A stretch of DNA of 64,000 bases from Candidatus Gastranaerophilales bacterium HUM_1 (GCA_002103105.1 DAAY01000005.1:1-64000), one strand, 5' to 3'; positions 8,579 to 17,341 are shown, numbered from the stretch's first letter. The notes: generated by a model not told the origin, from the sequence alone. Numbers and translations are program-made.

Positions 8579-9052
8579 TTATCTGTATTTATCGAGGATT
8601 TCATCCCAGCGGTTTGAGAGCTGTTTAGCTAATTCCGAAAGCTCTATACAAATTATTTCTGGGTAAACTTTTATAATTTTAATTCCATTTTTATCAGAAC
8701 AAACAACCAACTTTATATTTTTCAGCTCGTTTAAATCAATTTGATTTTTTTGTAGTTCCAAACTTAACTTACCTATATTACGAACTTCTTTATTACACTC
8801 TGAAGTAATCTTTTTAAGATTGTCACCTTCAGAACATTGGTAGTTAATCAAATTATATAACAGTGAAAACAGCCGTTTTTCTGTGCGAGTTAATGCTTCC
8901 TGTTTTTGTACAAAAGTTCTTTTGCAGTTCGTACATTTAAAACGTTGCTTCAATTTACGGTCATGTCCGTTTTTTACAATTATTGAACTCTTGCAATATG
9001 GGCATTTTGGTCTTTCTGTCATAGCTATAATTAAAACATAAAAACTTATCAA
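8579..9052 (-). CDS. Zinc-ribbon protein of the mobile element, up to 157 aa
   Basis: Two CxxC pairs (Cys17/Cys20 and Cys40/Cys43, in CPYCKSS and FKCTNCKRTF) form a zinc ribbon similar to that at the N-terminus of IS1-type InsA and related transposase-associated proteins. The rest (about 50-157) is helical with no transposase catalytic motif. It may therefore be a DNA-binding regulator of the element rather than a transposase. The start is uncertain: TTG 9052 has a weak AGGACAAG upstream, while ATG 9022 (MTERPKCPYC) has no clear ribosome site. It is divergent from the methyltransferase gene, so the 128-base gap probably holds two promoters. Confidence 0.7.
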   Translation of the reverse strand: MISFYVLIIAMTERPKCPYCKSSIIVKNGHDRKLKQRFKCTNCKRTFVQKQEALTRTEKRLFSLLYNLINYQCSEGDNLKKITSECNKEVRNIGKLSLELQKNQIDLNELKNIKLVVCSDKNGIKIIKVYPEIICIELSELAKQLSNRWDEILDKYR

Positions 9053-9180
9053 CTACAACTTGTCCTAAAAAGTATGATAATCTCTAAAAACCCAGCTCTG
9101 CCTTGTTTTTGGAAATCCAAAAAATTTTTTAACTTTTTTGCAAAAACTTTTCATTAAGTTAAAAAAAGGAGAACTATTTT

Positions 9181-10470
9181 ATGGAAAATTTTAAAGAAAT
9201 GAAGGTAACTTACGTCAACCCGAATGGTTTAAAAGGATTAAACATCAAAAACTACTCATCAAAGGAAATAGAAATCGCAACAACGGTTCTCAAACGTTTT
9301 GGGTTTCAATGTCCTATTGTTACGGATAACAATGAGAATGTAGTTTTCGGAGACCTGTTACTGCGTGCGGCACAAAAGTTAGGGATCAAAACTGTTCCGA
9401 CTGTAGAAATTAACAATCTCAGCAAAAAAGAAATAAAAGCCTTTTCTGTAGCAATTAATAAAATATCTGAGATGGGTGATTTTGATTTAAGTACCTTAAA
9501 AACAGAAATTCAAGATCTACTATCCGATATGGAGATAAAAATTTCGCCGGAAGAACTTGGATTTTCAAGTATTGAACTTGACAACTTACTATTTGATTGT
9601 AGCTTGGATAACAAACAAAGTCTTGAACCTGAGCAAGAAGAAATTTTACCTGATGAAATAATTTCGACAGTTAAAACAGGCGATTTGATAAGATTAGGCA
9701 ATCACATGTTGCTGTGTGGCAGTGCACTCAAAACCGAAAGTTTTGTTAATTTACTTGGTGCAGACAAAGCCAAAATTGTAATTACAGATCCGCCGTATAA
9801 TGTTAAAATTTCAGACAATGTGACTAAACAAAAACATCATAAAGAATTCGTCAACGCTTCAGGTGAAATGTCTGAAGATGAATTTGAAAATTTTCTTACA
9901 GAAAGTTTTAACAACCTGAAAGTTTTTTCTGTTGACAACTCCATTCATTATATATTCATGGATTGGCGTCACATAGGGGAAATACAATCCGCCGGGAAAA
10001 AGGTTTATCCAAAGCACCTGAATCTTTGTATATGGAATAAACTTACCGGTGGCATGGGGAGTTTTTACAGATCACAACATGAGCTTTGTTTTGTTTATCA
10101 AAATGGCACAGGGCGGCATATAAATAATATTGAGCTTGGTAAAAATGGTAGAAATCGTACCAATGTCTGGGATTACAAAGGGATGAACGTAAGTACAAGA
10201 CAAGCAAAAACGTTAAGAAAATTGCATCCAACTGTCAAACCTACCGCAATGCTTATGGATATCATGCTTGATTCTTCTGAATATGACGATATTGTATTGG
10301 ATTGTTTCGGCGGAAGCGGTTCAACATTAATTGCAGCAGAACAATGTGGCAGACAAGCCAGATTAATTGAGATTTCCCCACATTATTGTGATGTGATTAT
10401 ATCCCGATGGGAAAAACTTACTGGCAAAAAACATGAAATTATATCAAATGGGGAGGTTATAAATGGCTAA
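9181..10470 (+). CDS. ParB-like domain fused to DNA methyltransferase, 429 aa
   Basis: Residues about 10-110 resemble a ParB/sulfiredoxin-type nuclease domain. Residues about 160-420 are an N6-adenine or N4-cytosine DNA methyltransferase of the beta type. DPPY (203-206) is the catalytic motif IV and precedes the AdoMet-binding FGGSG (376-380); HPTVKP comes shortly before. No restriction endonuclease gene is next to it, so it is probably an orphan methylase carried by the element for protection or regulation. ATG has AAAAAGGAGAAC upstream. The DUF5681 gene starts 8 bases before its stop. Confidence 0.93.
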   Translation: MENFKEMKVTYVNPNGLKGLNIKNYSSKEIEIATTVLKRFGFQCPIVTDNNENVVFGDLLLRAAQKLGIKTVPTVEINNLSKKEIKAFSVAINKISEMGDFDLSTLKTEIQDLLSDMEIKISPEELGFSSIELDNLLFDCSLDNKQSLEPEQEEILPDEIISTVKTGDLIRLGNHMLLCGSALKTESFVNLLGADKAKIVITDPPYNVKISDNVTKQKHHKEFVNASGEMSEDEFENFLTESFNNLKVFSVDNSIHYIFMDWRHIGEIQSAGKKVYPKHLNLCIWNKLTGGMGSFYRSQHELCFVYQNGTGRHINNIELGKNGRNRTNVWDYKGMNVSTRQAKTLRKLHPTVKPTAMLMDIMLDSSEYDDIVLDCFGGSGSTLIAAEQCGRQARLIEISPHYCDVIISRWEKLTGKKHEIISNGEVING

Positions 10471-10957
10471 GAATCCAAAGAAAAAAGGTAAGAAACAAAA
10501 CTATGAGGTTGGTTACGGTAAACCTCCAGAACAGTTCAAGTGGCAAAAAGGCTGTCCCAGTCCAAATCCAAAAGGGAGACCTAAAAAAATACGCACTCTC
10601 AAAGAGGCATTACAGGTTTCATTAAATACAGAAATCAATACAAAGACTGAAACCGGAGAAATAAAGAAAATATCTTGCGTAGAAGCACTTGCCAGACGCA
10701 CCTTAGCAGATGCGATTTCAAATGATGGTCCGACTCGTAGAATGTTATATCGTTGCGACATTTTTAATCTGGTTTCAAAGGAGCCTGAGATTGAATACGA
10801 CAAAAACGAAACCGAATTGCTACAAGTTCAAGAAGAATACGGGAACCTTCTCAAACAATGGGCTGAAATGCCGGTAACGGTGAGAGAAACGTTGAGAAAA
10901 ATTCTTACAGAAGCATTACGTGATATATTAAACAACAAATTTCAAAAGGAGAATTAA
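10463..10957 (+). CDS. DUF5681 domain protein, 164 aa
   Basis: The N-terminal half carries the DUF5681 signature: VGYGKPPEQFKWQKG, then NPKGRPKK. This very basic, glycine/proline-rich motif is found in proteins encoded next to ParB-methyltransferase genes and phage packaging genes. The protein is predicted to bind DNA, but its role is not known. The remainder is helical. It overlaps the methyltransferase gene by 8 bases and is followed after one base by the 183-aa gene, so the three form an operon. Confidence 0.82.
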   Translation: MAKNPKKKGKKQNYEVGYGKPPEQFKWQKGCPSPNPKGRPKKIRTLKEALQVSLNTEINTKTETGEIKKISCVEALARRTLADAISNDGPTRRMLYRCDIFNLVSKEPEIEYDKNETELLQVQEEYGNLLKQWAEMPVTVRETLRKILTEALRDILNNKFQKEN

Positions 10958-10958
10958 G

Positions 10959-11510
10959 ATGACATTAAAACAAAATGAAAAACGTAAACAATGGCTAACA
11001 AGAGGTCCCCTACAACGAGCAATTGACCATGCAAAACTTAGGGCAAAAATTTTTTCCAAAGCTCAAAATCTTGATAAAGATACAATACTTGTCAGTAAGA
11101 TTAAAGTTGATGAAATTTACGATTACTCGTTCGCAAGTATTATTGACTTCCCACTTGCAGACATAGAATGTTTTTACAAAACACCTGTTCTTATCGGGAT
11201 TGATAACGATTTGTTATTTGGTATTAACCAGATAAATTATGCCAAAGAAAAAGGACTTAAAACTGTTAATTGTGTTTACATTGATGCCCTGCAATTTAAG
11301 ACAATTGATCTTTGCTCATTAGAAGCTCAATTTAGTACAAAGCAACAATCATGGCTATATTTTGCCTACGAATTATACAATGTATTTATTGATAATTCAG
11401 GAGGTATTTCTTTTGAGGAATTTTGCAACGAGCCACGTGAATATTTCAACAAACCTGACAAATTTTCAACAGGTTTATACCGGCTACTTGAAGAAGCAAA
11501 TCAGTACTGA
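10959..11510 (+). CDS. Hypothetical mobile-element protein, 183 aa
   Basis: I do not recognise this family. It is soluble with no membrane segment. One part (residues about 70-110: PVLIGIDNDLLFGINQINYA, then KGLKTVNCVYI) recalls a ParB-like nuclease fold, in which a residue is looked up by index, but the match is weak. A strong ribosome site (AAAGGAGAATTAAG) precedes the ATG. It is the last gene of the methyltransferase-DUF5681 operon and is followed by a strong terminator at 11514-11544. Confidence 0.75.
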   Translation: MTLKQNEKRKQWLTRGPLQRAIDHAKLRAKIFSKAQNLDKDTILVSKIKVDEIYDYSFASIIDFPLADIECFYKTPVLIGIDNDLLFGINQINYAKEKGLKTVNCVYIDALQFKTIDLCSLEAQFSTKQQSWLYFAYELYNVFIDNSGGISFEEFCNEPREYFNKPDKFSTGLYRLLEEANQY

Positions 11511-11513
11511 GCT

Positions 11514-11544
11514 GAAGCCGTATATTTAATACGGCTTCTCTTTT
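11514..11544 (+). terminator. Rho-independent terminator of the methyltransferase operon
   Basis: GAAGCCGTAT (11514-11523), loop ATTTA, ATACGGCTTC (11529-11538), then TCTTTT. The 10-bp stem is perfect and starts 3 bases after the stop codon. Confidence 0.88.
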
Positions 11545-11555
11545 AACATTTTTCA

Positions 11556-12094
11556 TTAAATGCTCTCAATATTTTGCGAAAACCTTTCTTTTAACTTTGC
11601 AATAGCATCAGGATGATAGCAATCACAAGATTCTACAACATCATCCCATTTGTTAAATGTTTGTATATTTTTTAACAACAATTCAAAAATTTCTGAATTG
11701 TACCAGTCTTTGTACATGCCCTCAATGATAATTTCGTCAGTATCAAATTTTGTTATATTAACTTTATTCAAGATATTTTCAACAAAAGATAAATTCTTAC
11801 GTTGAATTTGGGGTATTAAGATATTGCCGTTATCGCTTAAATAAGGATTGGCAAACCTGTCAACCAGGGTATTAAAATCCTTACTGTATTTTAAATTTGC
11901 TTGTCTTACAACTGTATTTTTACCAACTTCAAAACTTACAAATAAGGTAAATAAGCATAACTCAAACGTAAAAACAGGACCGATTTCTGAAAAATCAGCA
12001 TCAATCGCAAGTGTAAAACTGTGTCTTGGATGAATTTCTATCTGAACTAGTGAATAAATTAAAAACGGAAACCACGCAAAATCAACTAGCTATA
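11556..12094 (-). pseudogene. 5'-truncated gene remnant, unknown protein
   Basis: Reading leftward, an open frame starts just after a TAG near 12097 and runs to 11556. It reads as coding: EIHPRHSFTLAIDADFSEI, later NPYLSDNGNILIPQ and KWDDVVESCDCYHPD. There is no ATG, GTG or TTG before codon ~108 (TTG at 11771), so the real N-terminus is missing. The lost 5' end meets a similarly shortened rightward frame (12026-12184), which suggests a recombination breakpoint here, probably the right border of the mobile element. I do not recognise the protein. Confidence 0.5.
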
Positions 12095-12184
12095 CTGTTA
12101 TATTGGACTCAAGAAGAGATAGGTTATATGGAAATTCTTAAATATATTCATCCAATAGATAAAAATGAAGATAAAATTAAATGA
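12026..12184 (+). pseudogene. Possible remnant ORF overlapping the phosphatase start
   Basis: From TTG 12026 (or GTG 12050) a 52-codon frame ends in TGA at 12182-12184, overlapping the phosphatase ATG as ATGA. It reads like the tail of a real protein (LLYWTQEEIGYMEILKYIHP). The ATGA overlap implies that a longer gene was once translationally coupled to the phosphatase. Its 5' part is absent. It may be a small intact gene, but no good ribosome site is seen. Confidence 0.35.
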
Positions 12185-12855
12185 AATTGACTGAACAAAA
12201 ACATAAACCATTGAATAATTATTCTAATACTCATCGCCTTATGGCAATTGGCGACATACATGGTGACGTTTTTAAACTCAATAGACTACTTGAACAAATT
12301 AACCCTACTCCAAATGACACTTTAGTTTTTCTCGGAGATTATATTGATAGAGGCGAAAATTCAAAAGAGGTTATTGAGTTGCTTTTAAATCTTTCACAAA
12401 ATTCAAAATGTATTTTTTTGAAAGGTAATCATGAGAATATGCTTCTTAATATAAAGAATACTAAGTCAAAAGAGGCTTATGCTCATTGGTATTTATCCGG
12501 TGGTGATAGAACACTAAACTCCTATCAACACTTTGAAAAAATTTTTGAATTGCATGGCAAATTTTTTGAAAACTTACAAAATTATTATCAAACAGAGGAT
12601 TATTTGTTTGTGCATGCTGGGATTAGAAATGGTAAAGTTTTAGAAGAACAAACCATAGATGATTTCTTATGGATACGGGATGATTTTATTTATGAGACTA
12701 GTAAATTAAAACAAAAAATAATTTTTGGTCATACACCATTTTATGATCCTTATATTGCAGAAGATAAAATAGGAATTGATACAGGATGTGGGTATGATAA
12801 CGGATACTTAACTTCTATTATTTGTGGGGAAGAAAATTTTATAACCAGTGAATAA
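12181..12855 (+). CDS. PPP-family metallophosphatase (serine/threonine protein phosphatase-like), 224 aa
   Basis: All core motifs of the calcineurin-like fold are present: GDIHG (24-28), GDYIDRG (52-58), GNHE (82-85), and a later HAG and GHTPF that supply metal-binding histidines. Length and order match bacterial PPP phosphatases of the PrpA/PrpB type. These act on phosphoproteins or small phosphorylated molecules; the substrate here is unknown. There is no signal peptide. It sits at the edge of the accessory island, so it may belong to the island rather than to core metabolism. The ribosome site is poor, and translation is probably coupled to the overlapping upstream frame. Confidence 0.9.
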   Translation: MKLTEQKHKPLNNYSNTHRLMAIGDIHGDVFKLNRLLEQINPTPNDTLVFLGDYIDRGENSKEVIELLLNLSQNSKCIFLKGNHENMLLNIKNTKSKEAYAHWYLSGGDRTLNSYQHFEKIFELHGKFFENLQNYYQTEDYLFVHAGIRNGKVLEEQTIDDFLWIRDDFIYETSKLKQKIIFGHTPFYDPYIAEDKIGIDTGCGYDNGYLTSIICGEENFITSE

Positions 12856-12899
12856 ATTTTTAATGAGTTTTAATTATAGTTTTTTAGATCTTCTATTTA

Positions 12900-12989
12900 T
12901 TAATGCTCCCATGTTGGCACTCCTAAATTTGCAGAAATTCCAACACCTACGAATACTACGAGAGTTTTTATTTTATCGATATCAACTAA
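12900..12989 (-). pseudogene. Remnant of a SIR2-like NAD-binding domain
   Basis: On the minus strand a short frame reads LVDIDKIKT, then VVFVGVGISANLGVPTWEH, then TAA. This matches the first Rossmann motif of SIR2-type proteins, in which the pattern is V-G-A-G-x-S-x-x-x-G-x-P-x-W. One alanine is valine here. The frame ends at once and nothing recognisable follows, so only the N-terminal shard of a SIR2-like gene (common in antiphage systems) remains. The rest of the gap 12856-13121 shows nothing further; a 64-codon rightward frame across it is judged a shadow. Confidence 0.45.
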
Positions 12990-13121
12990 TTAATTTCCCA
13001 GGTTCTTATGATATTAAAAATGTGAAACATGAGCAAATATAATACTTGCAATTATCTTATTTTATAACAATAATAATTATTATTATAAAATATCATTTAA
13101 ATCTTAGGAAGTTAATTAAAT

Positions 13122-14453
13122 ATGAATATAGATGTTGAACCATTAAGTTTTTATCTAGAAAAGAATGATGAACCTCTACTTTTTCATTTATTAAGTGTAG
13201 GGCAGGGTTTGATGTCATTAATTGTATTTCCCAATAACACGACATTTATTTACGATTGTAATATTACAGAAGATAATAAAGATAATATCCTTGAATATTT
13301 ACGTGAAAACATTCCTTTAAGATGGAATAATGATACGAACCAATATGAACAATGGATTGATATATTTGTTTGTTCTCATAGAGACATTGACCACTTAAGA
13401 GGGTTGGATATATTAAATAATAATTTCCTAATTCATTCTATCTGGGATTCTGAACAATGTGGAGCTTCTACCTCATCTAACGATTATCAATATTATATGG
13501 AATTACGAAGAAAAATAAAAGAAAAATTTGGAGAAGATAATCTTGTAACTCCAAAAGCAACAGAAATTTTTAAAATAGGAAATGCAGAAATACATTGTTT
13601 ATCACCATTCGAAAATTGTGATATAGAAGAAGAAACTAAAAAGCAACATACAAAATGTATTGTTTTATCAATAAAATATGCTAATAAATCTATATTATTA
13701 ACAGGTGATTCTGACTGGTATATTTGGAAAAATAAAATAGTTCCCACATTTAAAAATTCTGGATTATTAAGTTCAGAAATATTAATAGCAAGTCATCATG
13801 GTTCAAGATCTTTCTTTACAGAAACAAGTGGAGATAATGATGGTATAGATATTGAAAAGTATCCGGATGCTACGTATTTAGATGCTTTAGATTATATTCA
13901 GCCAATAGTTACATTAATTTCATGTTCTGAGTGTAAACCACCTCATAACCTACCAAATTCAGAAGCCATTAAAATTTATAAAAATAAAACAGGGTTAGGC
14001 AATGACATGCAGGTATTGACTACACATGAAAAAGGTACATTAGTAGGATTTATAAAACTAAATGGGAACTGGGGAATAATTCCATGTCGTTTTAGTAACC
14101 AAAATAATTCAAGTTTGAATTTTAAAATTCTATGTAAAACAGATAAGCATCAAAATGTAGAACATAAATCTACATTAAATAAAGGTGAAAAATTAAAATA
14201 CTCTTTAAAAACAGAAGGTGGTTTACTTGACCCTGTTAATAAATTAGAGGTATATTGGGAAGTTTCAAATTGTGGAATAAATGAAGATGAAATTCACCAA
14301 GAAGTTTACCATAAAAGTAAGAAAGAATTAGATGAAAAATTGTATTTTTCAAGAGATTTACAATATTCAGGTAGACATTTACTTCGATGCAGAGTCATAA
14401 ATAAAAATAAAAATGTTGATATAACTAAAATATTTATAATTAATTGCATATAA
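13122..14453 (+). CDS. Metallo-beta-lactamase-fold hydrolase with C-terminal AGS-C-like sensor domain, 443 aa
   Basis: Residues about 20-320 are a ComEC/Rec2-like metallo-beta-lactamase domain: SVGQG (26-30), SHRDIDH with metal ligands His86, Asp88, Asp90, His91, then LLTGDSD and ASHHGS. The C-terminal 110 residues include YWEVSNCG (Trp379 region) and YSGRHLLRCRVI (Tyr415-His419 region), ending in IFIIN. This is the pattern of the AGS-C domain, known from CBASS-type nucleotidyltransferases and effectors as a nucleotide-sensing tail. There is no signal peptide or membrane segment, unlike true ComEC. I infer a cytosolic phosphodiesterase or nuclease controlled by a nucleotide signal. It converges with the 222-aa membrane gene, 6 bases apart. 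Confidence 0.8.
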   Translation: MNIDVEPLSFYLEKNDEPLLFHLLSVGQGLMSLIVFPNNTTFIYDCNITEDNKDNILEYLRENIPLRWNNDTNQYEQWIDIFVCSHRDIDHLRGLDILNNNFLIHSIWDSEQCGASTSSNDYQYYMELRRKIKEKFGEDNLVTPKATEIFKIGNAEIHCLSPFENCDIEEETKKQHTKCIVLSIKYANKSILLTGDSDWYIWKNKIVPTFKNSGLLSSEILIASHHGSRSFFTETSGDNDGIDIEKYPDATYLDALDYIQPIVTLISCSECKPPHNLPNSEAIKIYKNKTGLGNDMQVLTTHEKGTLVGFIKLNGNWGIIPCRFSNQNNSSLNFKILCKTDKHQNVEHKSTLNKGEKLKYSLKTEGGLLDPVNKLEVYWEVSNCGINEDEIHQEVYHKSKKELDEKLYFSRDLQYSGRHLLRCRVINKNKNVDITKIFIINCI

Positions 14454-14459
14454 ACAGAT

Positions 14460-15128
14460 TTATTTACCGTCCTGAAATCTTCTACTCTGTAAATATGCTC
14501 TAAAAATCCCAACTACGTGATATTGTGCAAATCTATTTACTCTTCTATACATAAGTAATGTTAAAATAAATAATATTATTGCAATCAATATATAATTTAT
14601 ACCTGATTCATTGTTAAATGAAAACACTAAAAACAATACTGTATAAAATAAAAATATTGCAAACAAATTACGAGCTAATCCATAATATATGTTATAAAGT
14701 TCTGCTTCAATAAACTCTGGTTTGTTTGAAGATTCTTTTAATGCACTTCTAAATAAACAATATATATTATGACTATCTTTAGGTTTTATTTCTTCAAATT
14801 TAAGTTTGAAAAAATCTCTAGCTTCTTGACAACTAAATTCTATTTCTTCACTAGTTAGTAAATGACAATCTTGCAGTAAGATTTTTTCTGAGGGTTTTTG
14901 AACTATAAATTTTTCAAATATATTACTAAATTCATGAAATATAATTCCGGCAACAAATGAAATTGGAATAATTGCTATAATAGTAAGTGGAGAATTCAAA
15001 ATATTTGAAATATTTGAAATGTTAAAAATATTACCTAAGAATAATAACATTAGACAAATGGCAATAAATCCGGGAATTAGATAACTTAATACATCGTATA
15101 CATTAAATTGATTTGGTAAATTTTGCAT
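14460..15128 (-). CDS. Membrane protein of the accessory island, 222 aa
   Basis: Four hydrophobic segments are visible: about residues 13-33 (SYLIPGFIAICLMLL), 47-66 (TIIAIIPISFVAGII), and a pair near 150-190 (FAIFLFYTVLFLVF and YILIAIILFILTLL). A polar domain of about 80 residues lies between the pairs. The opening 'VYDVLSYLIPGF' is typical of small membrane proteins found in defence islands, but I know no assigned function. The gene has its own 276-base upstream gap and converges with the MBL gene. It could be a membrane effector or partner of the island. Confidence 0.75.
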   Translation of the reverse strand: MQNLPNQFNVYDVLSYLIPGFIAICLMLLFLGNIFNISNISNILNSPLTIIAIIPISFVAGIIFHEFSNIFEKFIVQKPSEKILLQDCHLLTSEEIEFSCQEARDFFKLKFEEIKPKDSHNIYCLFRSALKESSNKPEFIEAELYNIYYGLARNLFAIFLFYTVLFLVFSFNNESGINYILIAIILFILTLLMYRRVNRFAQYHVVGIFRAYLQSRRFQDGK

Positions 15129-15405
15129 ATAATATGTCCTTTTTATTTATTATAACAAAATATTGAGATAAATAATATTATATATTTTAATAAATTAACA
15201 TATAGTCATTAACATATTTTTTACAAATTATCTAATATATTATTTAGGAAATTCGGGTGAAATTTATTAATAAATCTGAAATATAAGAATTGATTCTTAT
15301 AAAATTCTTGTGAAAAATTTCTAATATTCTAGAAAAAATAATATGAGCAATTTTCTCTTTGCTAGAGATCTGGTTTAAAATTGTACTTAAAATCCTTAAT
15401 ATTTA
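15129..15405. other. Gap between membrane-protein and HNH genes
   Basis: Very AT-rich, no plausible gene on either strand. It holds one 14-base perfect palindrome ATTTATTAATAAAT (15262-15275) and presumably the promoter of the 222-aa gene and the end of the HNH operon. No strong terminator is seen. Confidence 0.5.
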
Positions 15406-16860
15406 TTAATAATTATTTTGAAATTTAGGGTAATATTCTTCCACAAAACTTATAAGGCTATTTTGATATTTTTCTTTGTTTTGTAATAATATGTTATCAA
15501 TTTCTGCAATCTCTGCCTTGTATGTTTCTAATGTATTTTTTAAATTATTTAAGCATTCTTTAATTGATTGTTTTCTAATTAAAGAATCTGTAATTATACT
15601 TGCTACAATTTTAGATAATATTCTTAAGATACAAAAATTATGCAAATAATAGTTATAAGAATACAGCCTCATACCAATTTTGGACATTTCTATCATTTGG
15701 TCTTCATATAAATACTTAAAATCTTGGTGTTTTTTCATTAATGCTACAAATTCGGCATTAAAATTGTTAACATAATCTTGCTGCCCCATAAAATTGTACT
15801 TAATAACTTTACTATAGCATTCCTCCAGTACTGGAATGACTTCATTTCCATCAAATTTTCTTTGTGTCAAAAAAGACATAAATAAATTGATCTTATTTTT
15901 AAAATTTTCTACTAAATTTTCAGGTAAAGTAGTTAAAATATTTTTAATTTCCGATTTTGTTAAATTTATGGACTTTTCAAATTTAATTTCTTTGTGATTT
16001 CTTAAATCATAAAAATAACTTTTCTCAAAAGAATCGCCATTATAGTTATCGTTCAATAATATAATACAATTTATACAACCATATATTGATACTAAACTAT
16101 ACAATACTTGATTTTGTTTATCACCTTTAAGATAGATTGAATGATATATACTATCCTCTTTATAAAAATCATTAGGAAAAAAGTAATAACAATGTTCTCT
16201 TGCTAGTTTTATGTCTTTATTTTTTATTATGTTTATTGAATCATTTAAATAATTTATATCATACTCATTGCTTAAATAATAACCGATGCTTATTTTTAAC
16301 ATAGACAAAAAAAGTTTATCATCTTGATTTAAAGCAATTTGTCCAGTGAATGTCGGAATATCTTCAGTATCAACAACTTTTCTTGAAATTGCTTCAATTA
16401 ACTTTCTTTTTTCTTCATTGATTTTCTCTGCACTCCATTTATAATTTTGAGCCAAACTATCTAATGCTTTAATTGCAGGCTTTATAGCTTTTTCTCTTGC
16501 GCCATTATCAGAACTATAAAAAGCATTTAAATGAAGGTGAAAACCTTTTTCTGTTTTTTCTATTTTAAATTGAGATGAATAATATTTACCATCTGCCTCT
16601 CGAACGAACTCTCTATTATTAAATTTAAATTTTATTGGCAAATTAGATTTAGTTTTATTATCTCTTTTGGGATTTAATAAATTAGTCAAGAAATAAACAG
16701 AATTAGAAAGGCTTTGATCTAATTCTGCTAACTTATTATTGCAATCATTGCACAAAATATTTTTTGAGGTTAATCTTCCCCCAACAGCATTTGGAATGAT
16801 ATGTTCTGGTTTTACTTTTTGATTATTTAAATCTTTTCCACAATAATAACATTTTTTCAT
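15406..16860 (-). CDS. HNH endonuclease-like protein, 484 aa
   Basis: The first 45 residues are a zinc-bound HNH nuclease motif: Cys4-x-x-Cys7, EHIIP with His20, then LCNDCNN with Cys37 and Cys40. This motif cuts DNA in many restriction and defence proteins. The remaining ~440 residues are mostly helical with no motif I recognise and probably sense a partner or target. It is the last gene of a three-gene unit: it follows the small membrane protein after 3 bases. ATG at 16860 is next to the upstream stop. Action on invading DNA is inferred from the family. Confidence 0.85.
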   Translation of the reverse strand: MKKCYYCGKDLNNQKVKPEHIIPNAVGGRLTSKNILCNDCNNKLAELDQSLSNSVYFLTNLLNPKRDNKTKSNLPIKFKFNNREFVREADGKYYSSQFKIEKTEKGFHLHLNAFYSSDNGAREKAIKPAIKALDSLAQNYKWSAEKINEEKRKLIEAISRKVVDTEDIPTFTGQIALNQDDKLFLSMLKISIGYYLSNEYDINYLNDSINIIKNKDIKLAREHCYYFFPNDFYKEDSIYHSIYLKGDKQNQVLYSLVSIYGCINCIILLNDNYNGDSFEKSYFYDLRNHKEIKFEKSINLTKSEIKNILTTLPENLVENFKNKINLFMSFLTQRKFDGNEVIPVLEECYSKVIKYNFMGQQDYVNNFNAEFVALMKKHQDFKYLYEDQMIEMSKIGMRLYSYNYYLHNFCILRILSKIVASIITDSLIRKQSIKECLNNLKNTLETYKAEIAEIDNILLQNKEKYQNSLISFVEEYYPKFQNNY

Positions 16861-16863
16861 AAT

Positions 16864-17337
16864 TTAAAATATTAAAATTATCCCTACAAAAAAAATAATT
16901 AATGCTGCAAATATTCCTGTTATAACACTTATCCAAAAGGTTGGATAATAAAATTTATTATATGGTTTAAATAATTTATTATTATATTTATTAATATTTG
17001 CTTCTAACTGTTCTAAATTAATTCCACCATTAAATTGCCTATCCCATTGATCATCTACAAATTTATTAAAACTAATTCCTAGGTACATTTTCCAGATTTC
17101 ATTTGTTATAAATATGCCTAATGAAATAAATAAACAGATAATAAATAATCCTTTTGTCCAATTATACATATATTTATGAATTGTTGAAAAAATGGTAACC
17201 ATTGTTACATATCCAAGAGAAAATACAAAGGAAGTATATTTTGAAGATTCATCCGCAGATTCTTTGTAATAAGAGAATAATTTATTCATTTTTTTTATAC
17301 AATATGAACAATTCGTTTCATTTGGATTATTTATCAT
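16864..17337 (-). CDS. Small membrane protein, 157 aa
   Basis: Three hydrophobic stretches are visible: about residues 38-60 (TSFVFSLGYVTMVTIFS), 66-86 (GLFIICLFISLGIFI) and 132-155 (ISVITGIFAALIIFFVGIILIF). A short Cys-containing cytosolic start (CSYC) precedes them. I do not recognise the family. It resembles small membrane effectors or SLATT-like proteins only in general layout. It lies between the coiled-coil gene (4 bases upstream) and the HNH gene (3 bases downstream), so it is part of one operon. Confidence 0.75.
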   Translation of the reverse strand: MINNPNETNCSYCIKKMNKLFSYYKESADESSKYTSFVFSLGYVTMVTIFSTIHKYMYNWTKGLFIICLFISLGIFITNEIWKMYLGISFNKFVDDQWDRQFNGGINLEQLEANINKYNNKLFKPYNKFYYPTFWISVITGIFAALIIFFVGIILIF

Positions 17338-17341
17338 TTAA

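Noticed and set aside
11848..12033. 61-codon rightward frame
   Set aside because: It is a shadow of the leftward truncated gene, whose codon pattern is better.
5572..12180. Attachment site repeats bounding the mobile module
   Set aside because: Serine integrase cores are only a few bases and no convincing direct repeat could be found by eye.
12848..13042. 64-codon rightward frame after the phosphatase
   Set aside because: It overlaps the phosphatase end, has no ribosome site, and lies opposite the SIR2-like shard.
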